Source of the DNA: an uncultured Clostridia bacterium
Lineage (GTDB): Bacteria > Bacillota > Clostridia > Christensenellales > Aristaeellaceae
NCBI GenBank assembly: GCA_934632155.1
Contig: CAKTXZ010000002.1
Coordinates: forward strand, 124,001 to 188,000
Reading direction: 5' to 3'
DNA length: 64,000 bases
This document shows positions 33,863 to 42,210 of this stretch, in pieces. The notes beneath the pieces are model-generated. The model did no database searches. It was not told the origin of the DNA and saw only the letters and a list, made by a program, of their open reading frames with translations. A program made the position numbers and the translations under genes. The first letter of the stretch is position 1. Each line of letters starts with the position of its first letter.

Positions 33863-33908
33863 GCCCGTGGAAAGGAGCGTTTTTATCCTCCTTCCCACGG
33901 GCGCTTTT
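33863..33908. terminator. Bidirectional terminator between bioY and fucI
   Basis: GCCCGTGG (33863-33870) pairs with CCACGGGC (33895-33902), with an inner GGAG/CTCC pair. T-rich stretches lie on the right for bioY, and it is placed 10 bases from the fucI stop codon on the other strand. Confidence 0.75.
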
Positions 33909-33916
33909 CATATTTT

Positions 33917-35698
33917 TTACTTATACATCGGGCCGTAATGCTTGCAGGCGGCGTAGTCCGCGGCCTGCGCGTCCTGCGTGCCGAAGGCGGCCCAGCAGTG
34001 CGGGCGGTATACCTTGTCCTCGGGCACGTTGTGCATGGTTACGGGAATGCGCAGCATGGCGCACAGGGTAATCAGATCCGCGCCTGCATGGCCGTAGACC
34101 GTCACGCCATGGTTGGCGCCCCAGTTGGCCATGACGCTGTAGACGTCCTTGAACGCGCCCTCGCCCGTGAGGCGCGGCACGAACCATGTGGTCGGCCACG
34201 TCGGGTCGGTGCGCTTATCCAGAATATCATGTGCCTTCTCCGGCAGCGTGGCGGTATAGCCCTCGGCGATCTGCAGCACCAGCCCGACGCCGTCGACGAT
34301 ATTCGCGCGCAGCATGGTTACGGGCATTTCGGCCTGCGTCTTGAAATGGCTGGAGAACCCGCCGCCGCGGAAGTACTGATAATTCGCCCGGCACCAGTCG
34401 GTGGCGGCGAGGCAGGCCTTGACGTCCCGGTCGGTCATGTCCCAGAAGGGCTTCATGCAGCCTTCGCCCTTTTCGTTCTTGGAAGCGCCCGTGCCGTCCA
34501 GCGCCGTCGCGCCGGAATTGATCAGGTGAATAAAGCCGTTCTTCGCCACGCCCTCGGGCTTCCAGCCGGTCACGCGCTCCACGGCCTCGGGACTCCAATA
34601 GGTGCGCACGTCATGGAAACAGGGCGCGGTCTGGGCGATCAGGCTGCCCAGCATCATGGAAACGCCGTTGAGGGTATCGTTTTCGGTGGCGAAGGGCGTG
34701 GGCGCCTTCGTGCCGTTCCAGTCAAAGGTGGAGGCCATGATGGCCTCGGTGAAGTCTGCGTTGGGCAGCCAGTCCGTCCACTGGCGCTGCCCCTGAAAGC
34801 CCGCGGCCACGGCGTTCTTGCCCAGCGCTTCCTCATGCCAGCCCATTTCCGCCAGCTTGGGATTGCCGTAGAGAATATCCTTGATGATGATGGTCATCTT
34901 GGCGATGAATTCCCAGTCCTTGTCCGGCGCGATGACCTTGGAGCGGGTGACGATCGCCATCAGCTCCTTGCCCGCGTTGCAGTCGAAGCCCTCGGGGCAG
35001 TTTTCCTTGATCCATGCCAGCGCCTTTTCGTATTCCTCGGGGTCGTAGATATTCAGCGCCATGCGGCGAAGGATTTCCACCTCGTCCACCCATTCGGCGC
35101 GAATGCCGAAATAACGCTGGAAAACGTTGGTGTCGCAGTAGGAGCCCATGATGCCCATGGCGACCGCGCCGATATTCACGTAGGATTTGTTCTTCATCCA
35201 GCCCGCGGCGACGGCGGCCCTGGCGAAGCGGATGATCTTCTCCGCCACGTCGGCGGGGATGGTTTTGTCGTTCATGTCCTGCACGTCGTGGCCGTAGATG
35301 GAGAAGGCGGGCAGCCCCTTTTGCGCATAGGCGGCCAGCACGGCGGCCAGATACACCGCGCCCGGACGCTCGGTGCCGTTGAAGCCCCATACGGCCTTGA
35401 TGGTCAGGGGATTCATGTCGAAGGTTTCCATGCCGTAGCACCAGCAGGGCGTGACGGTCAGGGTTGCGGTGACGTTTTGCGCGGAAAAGAATTCCTCGCA
35501 TTTGGCCGCTTCCGCGCCGCCGCCGATGGTGCAGGGGGAAACGACGGCCTGCACGGGCGCGCCGTCCGGGTAGCGCAGCGTCTCGATCAGCGCCTTGGCG
35601 GCATGCGCCATGCCCATGGTCTGCTCCTCCAGGCTTTCGCGTACGCCGCCCCAGCGGCCGTCGATGACGGGACGAATGCCGATTTTGGGATACGTCAT
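33917..35698 (-). CDS. fucI: L-fucose isomerase
   Basis: Converts L-fucose to L-fuculose, and often D-arabinose to D-ribulose. The 593-residue length is typical. Metal and catalytic residues are Glu339 (in FATENDTLNG) and Asp363 (in FHDVRTYW), matching Glu337 and Asp361 of the E. coli enzyme, with a C-terminal His in RPHCWAAFGTQD. It follows fucA by 1 base in a minus-strand operon divergent from an AraC gene and fucU. No fuculokinase (fucK) lies in the window, so the pathway is completed elsewhere or by a broad kinase. Confidence 0.96.
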   Translation of the reverse strand: MTYPKIGIRPVIDGRWGGVRESLEEQTMGMAHAAKALIETLRYPDGAPVQAVVSPCTIGGGAEAAKCEEFFSAQNVTATLTVTPCWCYGMETFDMNPLTIKAVWGFNGTERPGAVYLAAVLAAYAQKGLPAFSIYGHDVQDMNDKTIPADVAEKIIRFARAAVAAGWMKNKSYVNIGAVAMGIMGSYCDTNVFQRYFGIRAEWVDEVEILRRMALNIYDPEEYEKALAWIKENCPEGFDCNAGKELMAIVTRSKVIAPDKDWEFIAKMTIIIKDILYGNPKLAEMGWHEEALGKNAVAAGFQGQRQWTDWLPNADFTEAIMASTFDWNGTKAPTPFATENDTLNGVSMMLGSLIAQTAPCFHDVRTYWSPEAVERVTGWKPEGVAKNGFIHLINSGATALDGTGASKNEKGEGCMKPFWDMTDRDVKACLAATDWCRANYQYFRGGGFSSHFKTQAEMPVTMLRANIVDGVGLVLQIAEGYTATLPEKAHDILDKRTDPTWPTTWFVPRLTGEGAFKDVYSVMANWGANHGVTVYGHAGADLITLCAMLRIPVTMHNVPEDKVYRPHCWAAFGTQDAQAADYAACKHYGPMYK

Positions 35699-35699
35699 T

Positions 35700-36398
35700 T
35701 TACTGCTCCTCCTTATTGGTATTGGAATATTTTTTGTAGCCGGGGTGACGCCCGGTTACGTGGTAATAATTTTCGCGCAGATCCAGCAGCTTTTCGATCT
35801 TATCCCGCGGGATTTCCTGCGCGCCGCCCAGCAGATGTGCGTTCAGACTGATCTTGGCGTACAATTCCAGCGTTTCCATGCGGTAATAGGCGGTAATCAG
35901 GTCGCAGCCGACCGTCAGCGCGCCGTGATTCTGCAAAAGCAGCACGTCGTGCTCCGGCAGGTAGGGCGTGATGGCGTCGGGCACCTCGTAGGTCGAGGGC
36001 GTGCCGTAGGGCGTGACGGGAATAGAGCCGATGGCGATGACCGTTTCGATCATGCTGTATTCGTCCAGCGGCTTGTTGGCGACGGCAAAGCCCGTCGCCG
36101 TCGGCGGATGAGCGTGCACCACCGCGCCCACATCCTCGCGCACCTCATAGCAGCGCATGTGCATCTTCATTTCGCTGGAGGGCTTATAGCCCGCCGGGCC
36201 CTCTACCACGTTCATGTCCGCGTCCACGCGAATCAGCTTATCGGGCGTGATAAAGGATTTGCTGATGCCCGACGGCGTAATCCAGTATGTGCCGTCCGGC
36301 ATTTTGACCGATACGTTGCCGTCGTTGGCGGCTACCCAGCCCAGCTGCCACATTTTGTGGCACACGTCGCAGATTTGGCTCCGAATGTCTTCTGCCAT
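35700..36398 (-). CDS. fucA: L-fuculose-phosphate aldolase (class II aldolase)
   Basis: Zinc-dependent cleavage of L-fuculose 1-phosphate to dihydroxyacetone phosphate and L-lactaldehyde. The 232-residue protein has GNVS (27-30) and TPSG (41-44) phosphate-binding loops. The zinc site is His95 and His97 (HAHPP) with His158 (QNHG), and Glu76 is the probable catalytic acid/base. The family also contains ribulose-phosphate epimerases and rhamnulose aldolases, but the fucI neighbour supports fucA. Confidence 0.93.
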   Translation of the reverse strand: MAEDIRSQICDVCHKMWQLGWVAANDGNVSVKMPDGTYWITPSGISKSFITPDKLIRVDADMNVVEGPAGYKPSSEMKMHMRCYEVREDVGAVVHAHPPTATGFAVANKPLDEYSMIETVIAIGSIPVTPYGTPSTYEVPDAITPYLPEHDVLLLQNHGALTVGCDLITAYYRMETLELYAKISLNAHLLGGAQEIPRDKIEKLLDLRENYYHVTGRHPGYKKYSNTNKEEQ

Positions 36399-36424
36399 GG
36401 AAAAGCCTTCCCTTCGATTCTATT

Positions 36425-36694
36425 TTAGAGGTTTTGCCCTTCGTCGAGCGGAATGTCAACCGCCTGCACGGCGCGACAGGCACGGCCGATCGGACGGCAG
36501 GCTTCCGTGTCCGTTTTGCTGCCGGGATACAATGAATCGCCCGTGCCGCATTTCGCGCCGCAGACCGCCATTGAACGCGCTTCGCGGCGCGGCGAGCCCT
36601 GAAACTGAGCCTTGTCAAACGCATGGACGACTCCTTCAATCGACGGCGAGGCATGAAAATCCACATGCACCTGCCTTGTGGGAAGCTTTCGCAT
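36425..36694 (-). pseudogene. Truncated glycoside-hydrolase-like gene heading the fuc operon
   Basis: The 89-residue reading frame starts MRKLPTRQVHVDFHASPSI, with a good GGAGGG ribosome site. The opening RQVHVDFHASPSIEGV resembles the N-terminus of large family-unassigned (alpha/beta)8 hydrolases that begin RQIHLDFHTS. After about 30 residues the similarity becomes patchy (AKCGTGDSLYPGSKTDTEAC) and the frame ends 26 bases before fucA. It looks like a gene that lost most of its length while its promoter and start were kept to drive fucA-fucI. Confidence 0.5.
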
Positions 36695-36725
36695 CGTCAG
36701 CCCTCCATGCAATTCAGTTAATTCT

Positions 36726-36731
36726 ATTATA
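36726..36731 (-). promoter_or_regulatory. -10 box of the fuc operon, activator type
   Basis: A perfect TATAAT on the minus strand has no recognisable -35 box 16-18 bases upstream. This fits a promoter that needs the divergent AraC protein for activity. Confidence 0.5.
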
Positions 36732-36735
36732 CCGC

Positions 36736-36764
36736 TTGCGCTTTGGGCGCGCCTGTGCTATCAT
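36736..36764 (+). promoter_or_regulatory. Promoter of the AraC-fucU genes
   Basis: TTGCGC (36736-36741) and TATCAT (36759-36764) are 17 bases apart, back to back with the -10 box of the fuc operon. Confidence 0.6.
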
Positions 36765-36811
36765 GGCAAATAGATGCACAATATTCTCCATTTCGAAGGG
36801 AGGCGTGCCGG

Positions 36812-37669
36812 ATGCAATCGCTGCGCTATCATGAATCCATGCAGCGCGGATCGCCTGATTTTCCGTTGGCGTACTACTGCGTTGAAAAGACGCACGCCCG
36901 CTACGAAATGCCCTATCATTGGCATGAGGAAACGGAAATTCTCTATGTGCGCTCCGGCCGGTTCGAGCTTTCGCTGGACGGCGAGAGCATCATGCTTTCA
37001 CCGGGCGACGCGGCGTATATTGCCGCCGGACGGCTTCACGGCGGCATGCCGCACGAATGCGTGTACGAGTGCGCGGTGTTTGATCTGCGCATGCTGCTTT
37101 CCGCGCCCGCGCTGTGCAAGGAGCTGCTCGGCCGGGTGGAGAGCGGCAAGATCGCGCTGCGCGCGCTGTTTCCCGGCGCCGACGCCGCGTCCGCCGCGCT
37201 GCCGCGGCTTTTCACGGCGCTGCGCGAGGGCGCGCCCGGCTACGCGCTGGCGGCGCTGGGCAGCCTGTACGCCTTCTTTGGCGATGTGTACCGCGAAAAG
37301 GCTTATGCCGGCTGCGGCGAGCATCCCGCCGGCGGCAAGCGAATGCTGCGGCTCAAGCAGGTTTTCGACCTGATCGAAAGCAGCTATGCCAGCCCCCTGA
37401 GGCTGAGCGATCTGGCCGCCGCCGTTCCGGTAGACCGCAAGTATTTCTGCCGTTTTTTCAAGCAGGCCACCCACCTGACCCCCATGCAGTATCTGCAGTA
37501 TTATCGCATTGAGCGCGCGTGCTACGAGATGCAGTCGACCGACAAAAACGTGACGGAAATCGCGCTGGACGTCGGCTTCGCCTCGCCGGAATATTTTACG
37601 CGCGTGTTCAAAAAGCACAAAGGAATCGCGCCCGGGCAATACCTTTCCCGGCTGCGTTCTGAAGGATAA
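36812..37669 (+). CDS. AraC-family regulator of fucose genes
   Basis: A 285-residue regulator with a cupin sensor (about 25-100: YHWHEETEILYVRSGRFELSLDG, LSPGDAAYIAAGRLHGGMP) and a C-terminal AraC HTH pair (about 190-285: LRLSDLAAAVPVDRKYFCRFFKQ and VTEIALDVGFASPEYFTRVFKKHKG). The start at 36812 follows GGGAGG. It is divergent from fucA-fucI and 22 bases upstream of fucU, so L-fucose or fuculose phosphate is the likely effector and the fuc operon its target. Confidence 0.9.
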   Translation: MQSLRYHESMQRGSPDFPLAYYCVEKTHARYEMPYHWHEETEILYVRSGRFELSLDGESIMLSPGDAAYIAAGRLHGGMPHECVYECAVFDLRMLLSAPALCKELLGRVESGKIALRALFPGADAASAALPRLFTALREGAPGYALAALGSLYAFFGDVYREKAYAGCGEHPAGGKRMLRLKQVFDLIESSYASPLRLSDLAAAVPVDRKYFCRFFKQATHLTPMQYLQYYRIERACYEMQSTDKNVTEIALDVGFASPEYFTRVFKKHKGIAPGQYLSRLRSEG

Positions 37670-37691
37670 CATTTTGAAGGAGGCAAACTTC

Positions 37692-38126
37692 ATGCTGCTT
37701 GGCGTACCGAAAATTCTTCCCCCGGAGCTCATCAAGATCCTGTGCGAAATGGGGCATGGCGACGAAATTACCCTTGGCGACGCGAATTTCCCCGGCCACA
37801 CGAACTGCGATACCGTGATTCGCATGGACGGCCATGGCATTCCTGAAATTTTGGAGGCGGTGCTGCAGCTCATTCCGCTGGACGCGTATACCGAGCATCC
37901 CGCCATGCTGATGCAGGTTACGCCCGGCGATCCGACCGAAACGCCGATCTGGAAAACGTACGAGGAAATCATTGCCCGCCACGATCCGCGCGGCGCGGCG
38001 TGCCTGACCCAGATTGAGCGCTACGCCTTTTATGACCGCGTGAAGCAGAAGAGCTGCTGCGTTGTGATGAGCGGCGAGGGCGCGACCTATGCCAATATCA
38101 TTCTGAAAAAAGGCGTTATCAAATAA
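37692..38126 (+). CDS. fucU: L-fucose mutarotase (RbsD/FucU family)
   Basis: Interconverts alpha- and beta-L-fucose before isomerisation. The 144-residue protein has the family motifs ILPPELIKILCEMGHGDEITLGDANFP, with the His/Asp pair in GHGDEI (about 21-26) and the DANFP loop, and the C-terminal GATYANIILKKGVIK that closes the active site. The start at 37692 follows AAGGAGG. It is paired with AraC and divergent from fucI, supporting fucose rather than ribose. A second, broken copy lies at 42435-42722. Confidence 0.93.
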   Translation: MLLGVPKILPPELIKILCEMGHGDEITLGDANFPGHTNCDTVIRMDGHGIPEILEAVLQLIPLDAYTEHPAMLMQVTPGDPTETPIWKTYEEIIARHDPRGAACLTQIERYAFYDRVKQKSCCVVMSGEGATYANIILKKGVIK

Positions 38127-38187
38127 GCGCGGCTTCATCGGCGCGCGACGGGGAGGCTTTGAAGCGCCCGGTGCTTTTCATGAAAGG

Positions 38188-38256
38188 GCGGGAGGCGGAT
38201 TGCTTGCGCAGGCAAGAGGGATTCGCCTCCCGCGCCGCTTTTTCAAGCGGCTTTTT
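38188..38256 (+). terminator. Double hairpin terminator after fucU
   Basis: GCGGGAGGCG (38188-38197) pairs with CGCCTCCCGC (38224-38233). This is followed at once by GCCGCTT-TTTC-AAGCGGC (38234-38251) and five T residues. The second hairpin is the likely terminator. Confidence 0.8.
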
Positions 38257-38306
38257 CGTGCTGCGCGCCGTCCCGCCGGCATAGGCTAGAGCGGGAGGAT
38301 GATGGC

Positions 38307-38993
38307 ATGCTGGCATTTTTGTACTGGCTTTTTCGCGACGCGCTGTTTTTTTTCGGCATGGTGTCCGGCCGCTCCGGCTTTCCCAAGCCCCTTTCGCGCG
38401 AGGAGGAGCGCGCCGCGATCGCCGCCATGCAGGCGGGCGACGAGGATGCGCGGCGGCGGCTGATCGAGCATAATCTGCGGCTGGTGTCGCATATTGCGCG
38501 CAAGTATTCCGTGCCGGGCTTTACGCAGGACGATCTGGTATCCGTCGGCGCGCTGGGGCTGATGAAGGCGGTTAACACCTTTCGCCCGGAAACGGGATCG
38601 CCGCTGTCTGCGTACGCGGCGCGATGCATTGAAAACGAGCTGCTGATGCTGCTGCGCGCTTCCAAGAAGCGGCGGCTGGACGTATCGCTGTCCGATCCGA
38701 TCGGCACCGACGGCGAGGGAAACGACATTTCCTTTCAGGACATTCTGGGCACGGCGCCCGATCAGGTGGAGGAGACGGTCGTCAACAGCGTGGCGCTGGA
38801 AAAGGCGCGCGTGCTGATTGCCCGTCTGCCGCGTAAGGAACGGCTTGTTATCGAAATGCGCTACGGCCTGCTGGACGGCGCGGTACATCCGCAGCATGAG
38901 GTCGCGCGCATATTGGGAATTTCGCGCTCCTATGTGTCGCGCATGGAGAAAAGGGCGCTGGAGATGCTTCGCCGCGACATGCACGTCGAATAA
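38307..38993 (+). CDS. sigK: Sporulation sigma factor SigK, uninterrupted pro-form
   Basis: Late mother-cell sigma factor. The 228-residue protein starts with a hydrophobic pro-sequence (MLAFLYWLFRDALFFFGMV, 1-19) that SpoIVFB would remove, then FPKPLSREEE. Region 2 contains NLRLVSHIARKY and DDLVSVGALGLMKAVNTF, followed by YAARCIENELLMLLR and SLSDPIGTDGEG. Region 4 HTH is VARILGISRSYVSRMEKRALEML. The gene is whole, with no skin-like insertion. Start 38307 is 8 bases after GGAGG. SpoIVB, encoded at 22.4 kb, acts in the same checkpoint. Confidence 0.94.
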   Translation: MLAFLYWLFRDALFFFGMVSGRSGFPKPLSREEERAAIAAMQAGDEDARRRLIEHNLRLVSHIARKYSVPGFTQDDLVSVGALGLMKAVNTFRPETGSPLSAYAARCIENELLMLLRASKKRRLDVSLSDPIGTDGEGNDISFQDILGTAPDQVEETVVNSVALEKARVLIARLPRKERLVIEMRYGLLDGAVHPQHEVARILGISRSYVSRMEKRALEMLRRDMHVE

Positions 38994-39010
38994 CCGTCCT
39001 AAAGACGCGC

Positions 39011-39052
39011 AAAAAGGCTCCGCCCTGCCAAGCGCTGACGGCGGGGCGGAGC
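39011..39052 (-). terminator. Terminator-like hairpin between sigK and the GNAT gene
   Basis: GCTCCGCC and GGCGGAGC form a perfect stem. On the minus strand it is followed by CTTTTT, so it suits the GNAT gene ending at 39145; it could also stop sigK readthrough. Confidence 0.55.
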
Positions 39053-39144
39053 GGGAGCGGCGATCGGGCCGTTGCGGCGCGTCCTGAAGCGGCGGGCGGT
39101 TTCTTGGATTCAGCGGGAATCGGCCCTTTGCGCCGCGTTTTCCT

Positions 39145-40179
39145 TCAAAGCGTCATCAGGAAGACGTTCACCTCCTCCGTTCCGTGCGCGCGCATGGCGG
39201 CGCAGCTATCCGGAACCAAGGAACGTAGCAGCAGCCGTGCGTTCAGCTTTTCGCATACGCGCCGGGAGGAAACGTTGTCCGGCGCGTTGGTGATAATCGC
39301 CGCGCGCATGCCGTGATAACGCATCACCGGCGCAAGCAGCCGGCAGGCGCGGGCGGCATAGCCGTGGCCGCGCGCGGAGCCGATGATATCATAGCCGATA
39401 TTGCCGGCGTAAAAGAGCTTTTCCGTGAAGCCGACGCGCAGGTCGATTCCCCCGATGATTTCGCCGCCGCGAACGATCTGAAACCGGTAGGACGGCACGG
39501 ATGGCTCGACGTCGTTCTGCTCGCGCTTTTGCGAGCAGACGAGCGCAATTTCCCCGTCCGTCAGTGCCGGAACATCCATAAAGCGTTCAAAACGAACGGG
39601 AAGACGCAGGCATTCGGTCATGACGCGGCGCGCCTCCCATTCGCTTTTGAGCAGCGCGTAGGTGCATTCGTCGCCCTTGAGCGCGTCCGCCGCCTTGCGG
39701 GGGCGTACCTGACGCGCAACGCCCTCGCGGCGCATGCCCAGCCGCTCCATAACGCGGTAGCTTTTCTCGTTGCGCGCGTCGCAATGCGCCACGATGCGCG
39801 AAAGCTCCAGTTCCTCAAAGCCGAAGCGCAAAAGCGCCCGCCCCATCTCGGTTACATAGCCGTGGCCGCGGTATTCAGGCAGCAGAATCCAGCCGATTTC
39901 GCCGGTATCGCCGCTAAGCGTTTCGATGCTGCCGTCGCCCATAGCGGCGCCCGTTTCCTTGAGCGTGACGACATATTCCCGGCTGCGTATGGGCGTTTCC
40001 TGCCAGCCTGCCACGGCACGGCGCATGAAGGCGGCGGTATCCTGCTCGGGCGTTGCGCCTGCATTGCCAAAGTGCGCAAGGTAGCGGGTGGTTTGCGGGT
40101 CGGCGGAAAAACGATAAACGACGTCCGCGTCGCGCGCCTCAAAGGGGCGCAGCAGCAAACGCTCGGTTTCCAGTGTCAT
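39145..40179 (-). CDS. Tandem GNAT acetyltransferase (RimJ-like plus second GNAT domain)
   Basis: A 344-residue fusion of two GNAT domains. The first (about 1-170) is RimJ/RimL-like, with TERLLLRPFEARDADVVYRF and the acetyl-CoA loop LPEYRGHGYVTEMGRALLRFGFEEL. The second (about 185-344) has GGIDLRVG and IGSARGHGYAARACRLLAPVMRYHG. The acceptor is unknown; RimJ-like domains act on protein N-termini or antibiotics. The start at 40179 follows AAGGAGG by 7 bases. It lies just after the rplU-prp-rpmA operon but behind a terminator. Confidence 0.85.
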   Translation of the reverse strand: MTLETERLLLRPFEARDADVVYRFSADPQTTRYLAHFGNAGATPEQDTAAFMRRAVAGWQETPIRSREYVVTLKETGAAMGDGSIETLSGDTGEIGWILLPEYRGHGYVTEMGRALLRFGFEELELSRIVAHCDARNEKSYRVMERLGMRREGVARQVRPRKAADALKGDECTYALLKSEWEARRVMTECLRLPVRFERFMDVPALTDGEIALVCSQKREQNDVEPSVPSYRFQIVRGGEIIGGIDLRVGFTEKLFYAGNIGYDIIGSARGHGYAARACRLLAPVMRYHGMRAAIITNAPDNVSSRRVCEKLNARLLLRSLVPDSCAAMRAHGTEEVNVFLMTL

Positions 40180-40216
40180 GGTCAAAGCCTCCTTATGCCC
40201 GCGCGCGAATACGCCG

Positions 40217-40253
40217 CAAAAAAAGGGCCGTTCGCCGAAACGAAACGACCCTT
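40217..40253 (-). terminator. Terminator of the rplU-prp-rpmA operon
   Basis: On the minus strand AAGGGTCGTTTCG pairs with CGAACGGCCCTT and is followed by a run of seven T residues, 14 bases after the rpmA stop codon. Confidence 0.9.
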
Positions 40254-40266
40254 CAGGATGCAACAG

Positions 40267-40569
40267 TTACTGCGCGACGGCTTCCTTTTCAGCCACGGGA
40301 TGTACGCTCACCTGCTTGTCGAACTTCCCCTTGCGCTCGTACTTCATGATGCCGTCCACCTTGGCGAAGAGGGTATCGTCCTTGCCGATGCCCACGTTCA
40401 GGCCGGGATGCACCTTGGTGCCCCGCTGACGGATGAGGATGTTGCCGGCCAGTACGAACTGACCGTCGGCGCGCTTCGGCCCAAGACGCTTGCTTTCGCT
40501 GTCACGGCCGTTCCGGGTAGAGCCCATACCTTTTTTATGGGCGAAAAGCTGAAGATTAAGCTTCAACAT
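40267..40569 (-). CDS. rpmA: Ribosomal protein L27, with cleavable leader
   Basis: Large-subunit protein near the peptidyl-transferase centre. The 100-residue chain begins MLKLNLQLFAHKKGMGSTRNG. In Firmicutes the leader ending LFA is removed by Prp, so maturation should leave HKKG at the N-terminus. The start at 40569 is 7 bases after GGAGG. The tail (VAEKEAVAQ) is slightly extended. Last gene of rplU-prp-rpmA. Confidence 0.97.
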   Translation of the reverse strand: MLKLNLQLFAHKKGMGSTRNGRDSESKRLGPKRADGQFVLAGNILIRQRGTKVHPGLNVGIGKDDTLFAKVDGIMKYERKGKFDKQVSVHPVAEKEAVAQ

Positions 40570-40586
40570 GCTTGTTTCCTCCAATT

Positions 40587-40898
40587 TCAATTTTCTTTGA
40601 GCAAAAGATACTTCGGATACGCCTGCGCAAGATCCCGAAGACCCTGCCGCAGCGTTTTGAGAATGACCTGCGCGTCGTGCCCGCTGCCCGCCGGCAGAGC
40701 CAGCAGCATGCTGCCGCTGCGCGACCTAACCAGCGGCGCAACCCCCGCGACGGTTTCCAGCGCGTTGGCGCAGGTGACCGTCAGCGCGGAAACCGCGGCG
40801 CACACAATGTCCCGCCCCGCCTCGGCGTAATCGGCATGACCGACGCATTCGAACCCGGTCAGGCTGCCGCCCCGGCTATGCAGCGTTACGCGAATCAT
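40587..40898 (-). CDS. prp: Ribosomal-processing cysteine protease Prp
   Basis: Cleaves the N-terminal leader of L27. The 103-residue protein carries the catalytic pair His21 (GHADYAEAGRD) and Cys33 (DIVCAAVSAL). It lies between rplU and rpmA, as is standard in Firmicutes, 2 bases after the rplU stop codon, and its substrate is the next gene. Confidence 0.95.
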   Translation of the reverse strand: MIRVTLHSRGGSLTGFECVGHADYAEAGRDIVCAAVSALTVTCANALETVAGVAPLVRSRSGSMLLALPAGSGHDAQVILKTLRQGLRDLAQAYPKYLLLKEN

Positions 40899-40900
40899 CT

Positions 40901-41206
40901 TCAGGCGTTCACGCCGGTGATTTCCACCTGAGTGAAGGGCTGGCGATGGCCGGCCTTGCGGCGGTAGTTCTTCTTGCTCTTATACTTGAGAATGGTGATC
41001 TTTTCGCCCTTGCCATGGCGAACGATCTTGCCCGTAACCGTCGCGCCCTCGATGTAGGGAGAGCCGACCTCGATGGTCTCGCCGGAGAGCATCATCACGG
41101 GGAAGGAAACGATATCGCCCGCTTCGTTGTCGAGCTTTTCGATGTAGATGGTGTCCCCCTCGGACACACGGTACTGTTTGCCGCCGGTCGCAATAATCGC
41201 GTACAT
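40901..41206 (-). CDS. rplU: Ribosomal protein L21
   Basis: 23S rRNA-binding large-subunit protein. The 101-residue chain MYAIIATGGKQYRV through KKNYRRKAGHRQPFTQVEI is typical along its full length. The start at 41206 follows CAGGAGGTG. First gene of the rplU-prp-rpmA operon. Confidence 0.97.
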   Translation of the reverse strand: MYAIIATGGKQYRVSEGDTIYIEKLDNEAGDIVSFPVMMLSGETIEVGSPYIEGATVTGKIVRHGKGEKITILKYKSKKNYRRKAGHRQPFTQVEITGVNA

Positions 41207-41355
41207 GGGCAGCACCTCCTGATTTTTTACTCGCCGGGATTGCCTTGAAGGAAAGGATGATATCTTGCAATCATGGGGCCGCATGGATATGCGTTAAGGA
41301 GCCCCTCCCGAGCGGCTTACCAAAGAAGAATACCACAATATCCTGAAGCTGTCAA
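41207..41355 (-). promoter_or_regulatory. Promoter and possible L21 leader of rplU-prp-rpmA
   Basis: On the minus strand TTGACA (41350-41355) and TATTCT (41327-41332) are 17 bases apart. The untranslated leader to 41207 is about 115 bases and can form a GC-rich hairpin around GGGAGGGGCTCC. Ribosomal-protein leaders of the L21 type occur here in Bacillus, but I could not match a consensus. Confidence 0.6.
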
Positions 41356-41395
41356 GCCTGAAACGTCCGGAGGGAGCGTCCAAAATAGAGATTTT

Positions 41396-42210
41396 ATGAT
41401 TGAATCAGAAGATGAAAAAATAACGGAAGAGGCATGGAAAAAGCGCCCGAAATGTGGAAAGACGAAGAACCGGATTAAAGCGGGATATAATGCATCGGGA
41501 AGGCGGCGCTGCAAAGATAAGGAGCGCGGCGTCTGCTTACCATTAACCCGAAGCAGCACGAGCATCCGGAAGAAACCAGACGGCTGGCAATCAAAATGCA
41601 TTATGGCGGGATCCGCGGACGCGGAGCAGGAAAGATCCTGAAGAGGAACAAATCCAATGCTATGAATTGCATCAAAAAAGAGCGCCCCAAATGACCTGAA
41701 AGAGCAAACAGCCGGCGACTGCTCAGAAACAGCCGAGCTGGACGGGCCGTATTGGCTTTAGAGCATAAGCCGCAGACGGAAGCACGGGAAAACATCGATA
41801 TAACGACCATGGTAAGCCGAGTGCCGCGTCCAATAGCAGGCCATATCGTGAGCCGGGACAAAGCGTCGGGAACGATTCGGCAAATGGTTGATGCGGCTCC
41901 GACGGCAGAGCGGTACTGTACGGACGGATACTACGGATATTTGGATGCAGCCTTTCCGGGAAAGCGCATCTTTCATAGGCACAATCAAAAGGAAGCCTGT
42001 ACTGTGTGAGGGGGGGTCAATGCTGATTTACGGCATGATATTCCCAAGCCGGCGCGCCGCCGCAGGCGTTTTCCTCGAAAGCTGGAAAACCTTCAGGCGG
42101 TTTCTGCCGTCTTCCTTCAGGCATATAACCGTTTCAGCATACAGAAAGATCAGTACCGCTCCCGGCGTCATACGACAGCCGTTCCATTCTCCTTCTTTGA
42201 TTTTCTTTAA
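41396..42210 (+). pseudogene. Degenerate IS1-like transposase
   Basis: Joining frames gives a recognisable IS1-type transposase. A zinc-ribbon start RPKCGKTKNRIKAGYNASGRRRCK is followed by a frameshift, then HPEETRRLAIKMHYGGIRGRGAGKILK, an internal stop, and ALEHKPQTEARENIDITTMVSR. Next come YCTDGYYGYLDAAFPGKRIFH, another stop or frameshift, NADLRHDIPKPARRRRRFPR and the terminal PFSFFDFL. At least two frameshifts and one stop make it inactive. No clear terminal inverted repeats were found. It begins only 41 bases from the rplU promoter. Confidence 0.78.

Noticed and set aside
38287..38993. Skin-like interruption of sigK
   Set aside because: The reading frame is continuous from pro-sequence to region 4.
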